Program-made: the position numbers and the translations under genes
Shown: positions 6,500 through 10,175 of the stretch, in pieces
Numbering within the stretch: position 1 is the stretch's first letter
Layout of the letters: each line of letters starts with the position of its first letter
From: Acidobacteriota bacterium
Lineage (GTDB): Bacteria > Acidobacteriota > Terriglobia > Versatilivoradales > Versatilivoraceae
Assembly (NCBI GenBank): GCA_028875135.1
Contig: JAPPFQ010000444.1
Location: forward strand, 1 to 10,175
Length of the DNA: 10,175 nucleotides
Reading direction: 5' to 3'
Notes under the pieces: model-generated
The model's database searches: none
Seen by the model: only the letters and a program-made list of their open reading frames with translations
Told to the model about the DNA's origin: nothing

Positions 6500-6784
6500 A
6501 TGCCCGACAGAGATGCTGCCAACCCGTTTGAAACCCGCGAGCCCAGGCGGTCACCTCTGAGGATGGGTCCGACTTGGTGTGCGCTCCTGACCCTGTATTG
6601 GCTTCTGTTCCCGCAGCCAACTTACGCCTACATCGACCCCGGGACAGGCAGCTACGTTCTCCAGGTTGTGATCGCGGGCCTGTTGGGAGCCTTGGTTTCC
6701 CTCAGGATCTATTGGGCAAGGATCAAGGACTTCTTCAAGGGAAACCCGCCATCGGGTGGAAACGATCCGGACAAGCATGAATGA
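6500..6784 (+). CDS. Small secreted or membrane protein with YIDPGTGS motif
   Basis: The 94-residue product has an arginine-rich n-region, a hydrophobic segment (TWCALLTLYWLLF, about 25-37) ending in PTYA, the motif YIDPGTGS (44-51), a second hydrophobic helix (YVLQVVIAGLLGALVSLRIY, 52-71), a basic patch and a polar tail. Small proteins with a (A)YIDPGTGS motif between two hydrophobic stretches recur in bacteria near polysaccharide and surface-modification genes; their function is unknown to me. The start at 6500 is chosen because GGGAGG (6485-6490) lies 9 bases upstream. ATG 6563 would give a neater 73-residue signal-peptide form but has a poor Shine-Dalgarno. The end overlaps the methyltransferase start by 8 bp, suggesting co-translation. 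Confidence 0.75.
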   Translation: MPDRDAANPFETREPRRSPLRMGPTWCALLTLYWLLFPQPTYAYIDPGTGSYVLQVVIAGLLGALVSLRIYWARIKDFFKGNPPSGGNDPDKHE

Positions 6785-8168
6785 ATCGATCGAGGGTCTG
6801 CCTTCCTCCTTTCGCGACCCCAGTGGATTTCTGTTTCTCGACCAGGGGGTGCTCTACCGCCAGGTCAATCGCAGTTATCGCGAAGATTTCGAGCACTTCG
6901 TGAAATCGGGGCTCTGTTCGAGCCTGGTCGATGCCGGTCTCCTGGTGGCTCATGAAGAGGTGGACGTGCCACCGGCGGAGTCTCTGGAGTGTTTCAAGAT
7001 TCTCAGGCCGGATCCGTTACCCTTCATCTCCTATCCCTTCGAGTGGAGCTTCAGCCAGCTCCAGGATGCCGCCCTGACCACACTGGCGATCCAAAAGCGA
7101 AGCCTGGAACATGGCATGTCCCTCAAGGACGGCACCGCCTACAATATCCAGTTCCGCAATGGGAAACCCCTGTTTATCGATACCTTGTCTTTCGAAAAGT
7201 GCTCGGAAGGCCGGCCATGGACCGCTTATCGCCAATTCTGCCAGCATTTCCTGGCGCCCCTGGCGCTGGCTAGCTACTCCGATATTCGACTCAGCCAGTT
7301 GCTCCGCATTCACCTGGACGGTGTTCCTTTGGACTTGGCCAGCCGGCTGCTACCTTTTCACACCCGATTCCGGTTTTCCCTGCTGACCCACCTTCATTTG
7401 CACGCCAAGGCCCAGACCCACTATGCCGACAAGCCAGGGCGCCAAGTCCGCAGGTCCGTCAGCCGCAGGGCGCTGCAGGGCTTGATCGAGAACCTGGAAT
7501 CCTGCGTGTCGGCGCTCAATTGGAAGCCGCCCCATCAGGAATGGGCCTCCTACTATGAAGACACCAATTACACTGGTGAAGCCTTTCGCCACAAGGAGCA
7601 ACTGGTGGGCGAGTACCTGGACCGAATCAACCCCAAGCCCGGCATGGTCTGGGACCTGGGCGCCAACACCGGACGGTTCAGTCGTCTGGCCGCGAGCCGT
7701 GGGATGATCACTATCGCCTTCGATCTGGATCCCGCCTGCGTTGAGCGGAACTACCGGGTCTGCCGGCAGGAAGGGGATACCAACATCCTGCCCCTTTGGG
7801 TCGACCTGACCAATCCCAGCCCCAACCTGGGTTGGCACGGGCGTGAACGAATGTCCCTCTTGGACCGAGGCTCCCCGGACGCTGTCCTGGCCCTGGCTCT
7901 GATCCACCACCTGGCCATTGCCAACAACCTGCCTTTGTCCCGGCTAGCCGGCTTTTTCGGTGAACTGTGCCGCTCATTGATCATTGAGTTCGTCCCCAAG
8001 ACGGACTCACAGGTGCAAAGGCTGTTGGCTTCGAGGGAGGACATCTTTCCGAACTACACCCAGGAGTCCTTCGAGCAGGCCTTCAGGCGCTATTTCGAAA
8101 TCAGAGCGGTCAGCCAGATCAGGCAAACGGAGAGGACGCTGTATCGAATGGAGAGAAAACCACTGTGA
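6777..8168 (+). CDS. Class I SAM-dependent methyltransferase with long N-terminal domain
   Basis: The product is 463 residues from ATG 6777 (a GTG at 6756 would add 7). The C-terminal third is a Rossmann methyltransferase: motif I WDLGANTGRFSRLA with Asp293, an acidic strand end FDLDPACVERNY, and ALALIHHLAIANNLPL followed by SLIIEFVPK at the motif IV region. The N-terminal part of about 280 residues (SSFRDPSGFLFLDQGVLYRQ, then PFISYPFEWSFSQLQDAALT, LKDGTAYNIQFRNGKPLFID, YRQFCQHFLAPLAL) is a recurring companion of this methyltransferase in bacteria. Asp118, Asn123 and Asp135 are spaced rather like a kinase catalytic loop. The substrate is unknown. It overlaps the upstream gene by 8 bp and precedes a sulfatase-like membrane transferase, which suggests cell-surface glycan or lipid modification. 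Confidence 0.88.
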   Translation: MNESIEGLPSSFRDPSGFLFLDQGVLYRQVNRSYREDFEHFVKSGLCSSLVDAGLLVAHEEVDVPPAESLECFKILRPDPLPFISYPFEWSFSQLQDAALTTLAIQKRSLEHGMSLKDGTAYNIQFRNGKPLFIDTLSFEKCSEGRPWTAYRQFCQHFLAPLALASYSDIRLSQLLRIHLDGVPLDLASRLLPFHTRFRFSLLTHLHLHAKAQTHYADKPGRQVRRSVSRRALQGLIENLESCVSALNWKPPHQEWASYYEDTNYTGEAFRHKEQLVGEYLDRINPKPGMVWDLGANTGRFSRLAASRGMITIAFDLDPACVERNYRVCRQEGDTNILPLWVDLTNPSPNLGWHGRERMSLLDRGSPDAVLALALIHHLAIANNLPLSRLAGFFGELCRSLIIEFVPKTDSQVQRLLASREDIFPNYTQESFEQAFRRYFEIRAVSQIRQTERTLYRMERKPL

Positions 8169-8469
8169 ACGGGATACTCATCCGGGGTGTGGACGAGCGG
8201 ACCATGCACGGGCTCGAGGCGACTCGGCATCGGTTACTTGGCTTTCACCTTCAGGCTGACTCTCACCATGGCCACGGCCAGCCTTCTCACATCCTCCCCC
8301 CCCGATGGATCTGGGAGCGATGGCGTCGGGCAGGTCGAAATCGACCGTGATACCACAACGCCAGAAGAATGCTGGTACGGAGCGGTGAGGCTACAATTGC
8401 CAAATGTATGTGAGAAGCGGCGTACAGGTTAATAGTGGATAGAGACGATCGTTCCCCGGACTTCTTGCG
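8169..8469. other. Intergenic region, 301 bp, no supported gene
   Basis: A GTG at 8165 overlaps the methyltransferase stop (GTGA) and opens a 61-codon frame ending at 8350, but its product (MNGILIRGVDERTMHG...) has no recognisable feature and is followed by unrelated sequence. An 8-C run sits at 8296-8303. A TACAAT at 8392-8397 could be a -10 for the sulfatase gene, but the 17-base position upstream reads ATGCTG, a poor -35. No clear terminator hairpin with a T-run was seen. Confidence 0.55.
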
Positions 8470-10175
8470 ATGACTGATAGAAAAAGCGTAGCCATTCCTC
8501 TCATGCTTCTGGCTGTTTGGATCAACCTCAAGATCTTTCTCTTCTGCCCTCTTACCATCTACATCACCAATGCGGAGGAAATGAAAATCGGTTTCCAGAC
8601 GCTGGTGTGGCTCTATGCGCTCCCGTTCCTGGCATGCACCTCCCTTGTTGCCGGCCTTGGGCTGGCCCTGCCGCGGGGTTCGCGCCATGTCTATGTGGCG
8701 GCGCTGGCCGCGATCGGCGTTCTTCTCTGGCTGCAGGGCGATGTTCTTCTCTGGGATTACGGTGTGCTGGATGGAACCCCCATAGACTGGCAGCGGGAGG
8801 CATGGAAGGGCTATGTGGACACGCCCATATGGGTGGCGGTAATTGTGGCTGCCATCTATTGGCGGCGCCGCGTGCTGCCGCTGGCCCGGTCACTCTGCCT
8901 GTTCCTGTTGGCAGTTCAGGTGGGATCACTGTGGTTTCTGGAACCGGATCCACGAAGCCAGCCGGGCGACACACTCGGGAGCTCGATCACTCACTCGGAG
9001 CCTCCCGAGACGCTCTTCCGGTTCTCGGACACCAGAAATGTGATCCATATTGTCCTCGACGGATTTCAGTCGGACATCTTCGAAGAGATCGTCGACGACT
9101 CCAACCGGTTTCGGGATGCCCTCCGGGGATTCACCTTCTTCAAGGAAGCCATTACCTCGTCCGCCGTCACCTATTTGAGCGTTCCATCCTTCATGAGCGC
9201 CACCACCTACCGAAACGACATCCCCGTGTGGAGATTCAAGCAGGAGGCATTGGAAGGCACGAACATGGTCCAGGTTCTGGCCAATGCCGGTTTTCAGGTC
9301 GATATGGCATCGGCCACCAATTTCTCCTTGAACTTTCATCGCAATGGCAACTACTACCACATCCCGCGACCGTTCCGAGGGAAGAAAGAAACAGAAAAAT
9401 GGCACGCTGGTTTCATGTTGGACCTTTCGCTGTTTCGATCCGCCCCCCATTTCGTCAAGGTAGCGATCCATAACCAACAGGCCTGGTTGATATCGTCGAC
9501 AATACTGGAACTCTCCGGACTGGAGTTCAAACACTTCTCTGGGAATGAGTTTCTACGGCATTTCACCGAAAAGTCATTGCTGGGCAGAAACGGACCTGTC
9601 TACAAGTACATTCACCTCATTACGCCTCACCCCCCGCTGGTGGTTGCCGAAGGAGACATCCCGGCCCGGAAACCCCTGAAATTTACCCGGGAAAACCACG
9701 TGCGGCAGTCCGCCTTTACTCTCGACAGGATCGTCGCCCTCCTTGACAGGCTGCGAACCCTGAAAATCTACGACTCTTCGCTGATCATCGTCCAATCGGA
9801 CCATGGGAGTGGACAGTCGTTCAAGATGCAGGAAGCCGGTTCCGATCGGTGGATTGACAGTCTGAAATCCAAGCTGATGGTATGGGGAGGTGTCTTGCCG
9901 TTGCTTCTGGTCAAGCCTGCGAACAGTGACGAGCCGCTAACGGTGTCTGAGGCTCCGGTTGAACTCAATGACATCCCCGCAACGGTCATCGGGCTGCTGG
10001 GGCTGCCCCATGGCTTTGGCGGCAGTAATGTTTTCGCAGTCAAGAGTGGAGAGGAAAGGCAGCGAAAATTCTATCGTGAGATGTCTGAACGGGGTGACGC
10101 TGCAAGAACCGGATATTTCGAAAGCTTGCAGGAATACGTCATTTCGGGAAGCGTATTTCGGGAATCCTCATGGCG
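8470..10175 (+). CDS. Partial membrane sulfatase-like transferase (alkaline phosphatase superfamily)
   Basis: The first 568 codons are present; the frame stays open to the right edge. The N-terminal 160 residues hold about five hydrophobic helices (roughly 8-32, 43-68, 72-97, 118-130, 134-157). A periplasmic or extracellular domain follows with the sulfatase-fold metal and active-site pattern: NVIHIVLDGFQSD (Asp197), SSAVTYLSVPSF with Ser237 at the position of Cys in CxPSR (Thr234 is the other nucleophile candidate), HLITPHPP (His387), and SDHG (Asp444, His445). Without a Cys at the nucleophile it should not be a formylglycine sulfatase of the Cys type. The layout resembles membrane phosphoglycerol or phosphoethanolamine transferases such as LtaS and EptA. 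The ATG at 8470 follows an in-frame TAG at 8440-8442, with a weak Shine-Dalgarno. Base composition is clearly lower in GC than uvrA, a possible sign of transfer. Confidence 0.87.
   Translation, partial: MTDRKSVAIPLMLLAVWINLKIFLFCPLTIYITNAEEMKIGFQTLVWLYALPFLACTSLVAGLGLALPRGSRHVYVAALAAIGVLLWLQGDVLLWDYGVLDGTPIDWQREAWKGYVDTPIWVAVIVAAIYWRRRVLPLARSLCLFLLAVQVGSLWFLEPDPRSQPGDTLGSSITHSEPPETLFRFSDTRNVIHIVLDGFQSDIFEEIVDDSNRFRDALRGFTFFKEAITSSAVTYLSVPSFMSATTYRNDIPVWRFKQEALEGTNMVQVLANAGFQVDMASATNFSLNFHRNGNYYHIPRPFRGKKETEKWHAGFMLDLSLFRSAPHFVKVAIHNQQAWLISSTILELSGLEFKHFSGNEFLRHFTEKSLLGRNGPVYKYIHLITPHPPLVVAEGDIPARKPLKFTRENHVRQSAFTLDRIVALLDRLRTLKIYDSSLIIVQSDHGSGQSFKMQEAGSDRWIDSLKSKLMVWGGVLPLLLVKPANSDEPLTVSEAPVELNDIPATVIGLLGLPHGFGGSNVFAVKSGEERQRKFYREMSERGDAARTGYFESLQEYVISGSVFRESSW

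Noticed and set aside
6322..6531. 69-codon plus-strand frame in the spacer
   Set aside because: No Shine-Dalgarno, no recognisable motif, and it runs out of frame into the YIDPGTGS gene.
6171..6620. 149-codon minus-strand frame across the divergent spacer
   Set aside because: Low-complexity composition, no family motif, and it overlaps both the aminotransferase promoter and the YIDPGTGS gene.
8517..9473. 318-codon plus-strand frame inside the sulfatase-like gene
   Set aside because: The overlapping frame from 8470 carries the membrane helices and all sulfatase-fold motifs; this one is compositionally a shadow.
1..10175. CRISPR array, tRNA, rRNA or insertion sequence
   Set aside because: No regularly spaced repeats with spacers, no cloverleaf-like or rRNA-like stretch, and no transposase or terminal inverted repeats were seen.

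Overview
The window reads as a high-GC bacterial chromosome segment. In single 60-base lines counted by hand, GC is about 67% in uvrA (1081-1140) and about 47-48% near the right end (9481-9540 and 10021-10080). An NIPSNAP protein next to a luciferase-like oxidoreductase, a decamer repeat of a type common in environmental genomes, and long membrane sulfatase-like genes would suit an uncultured soil or marine bacterium such as an Acidobacteriota member. That taxonomic guess is weak; no marker in the window settles it.

Left part (1-3072). A leftward gene enters from the left edge; only its first 26 codons are present, and they encode a signal or anchor peptide. It diverges from uvrA, a complete 936-residue excinuclease ABC subunit A. 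The 182-bp gap between them holds two good sigma70-type promoters facing away from each other.

Middle (3073-6166). A short spacer carries a 10-bp tandem repeat and then a near-consensus promoter (TTGACA-N17-CATAAT). The promoter leads into a 23-codon small ORF with a strong Shine-Dalgarno. The ORF overlaps by ATGA the start of an NIPSNAP-family gene, which is followed 50 bp later by an LLM-class flavin-dependent oxidoreductase. This looks like one rightward transcription unit. Converging on it, with only 12 bp between stop codons, is a leftward class III PLP aminotransferase of the glutamate-1-semialdehyde aminomutase type. Its sequence departs from true HemL at the phosphate-binding loop.

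Right part (6167-10175). A 333-bp divergent spacer holds a TATAAT box for the aminotransferase and a perfect 18-bp palindrome. Rightward follow a small secreted or membrane protein with a YIDPGTGS motif, a long SAM-dependent methyltransferase overlapping it by 8 bp, and, after a 301-bp gap, a multi-pass membrane protein of the alkaline phosphatase/sulfatase superfamily that runs off the right edge. I read the last three as a cell-surface polymer or lipid modification module. The methyltransferase's roughly 280-residue N-terminal region has a D-x4-N-x11-D pattern spaced much like a kinase catalytic loop. This is the most intriguing protein-level observation in the window.
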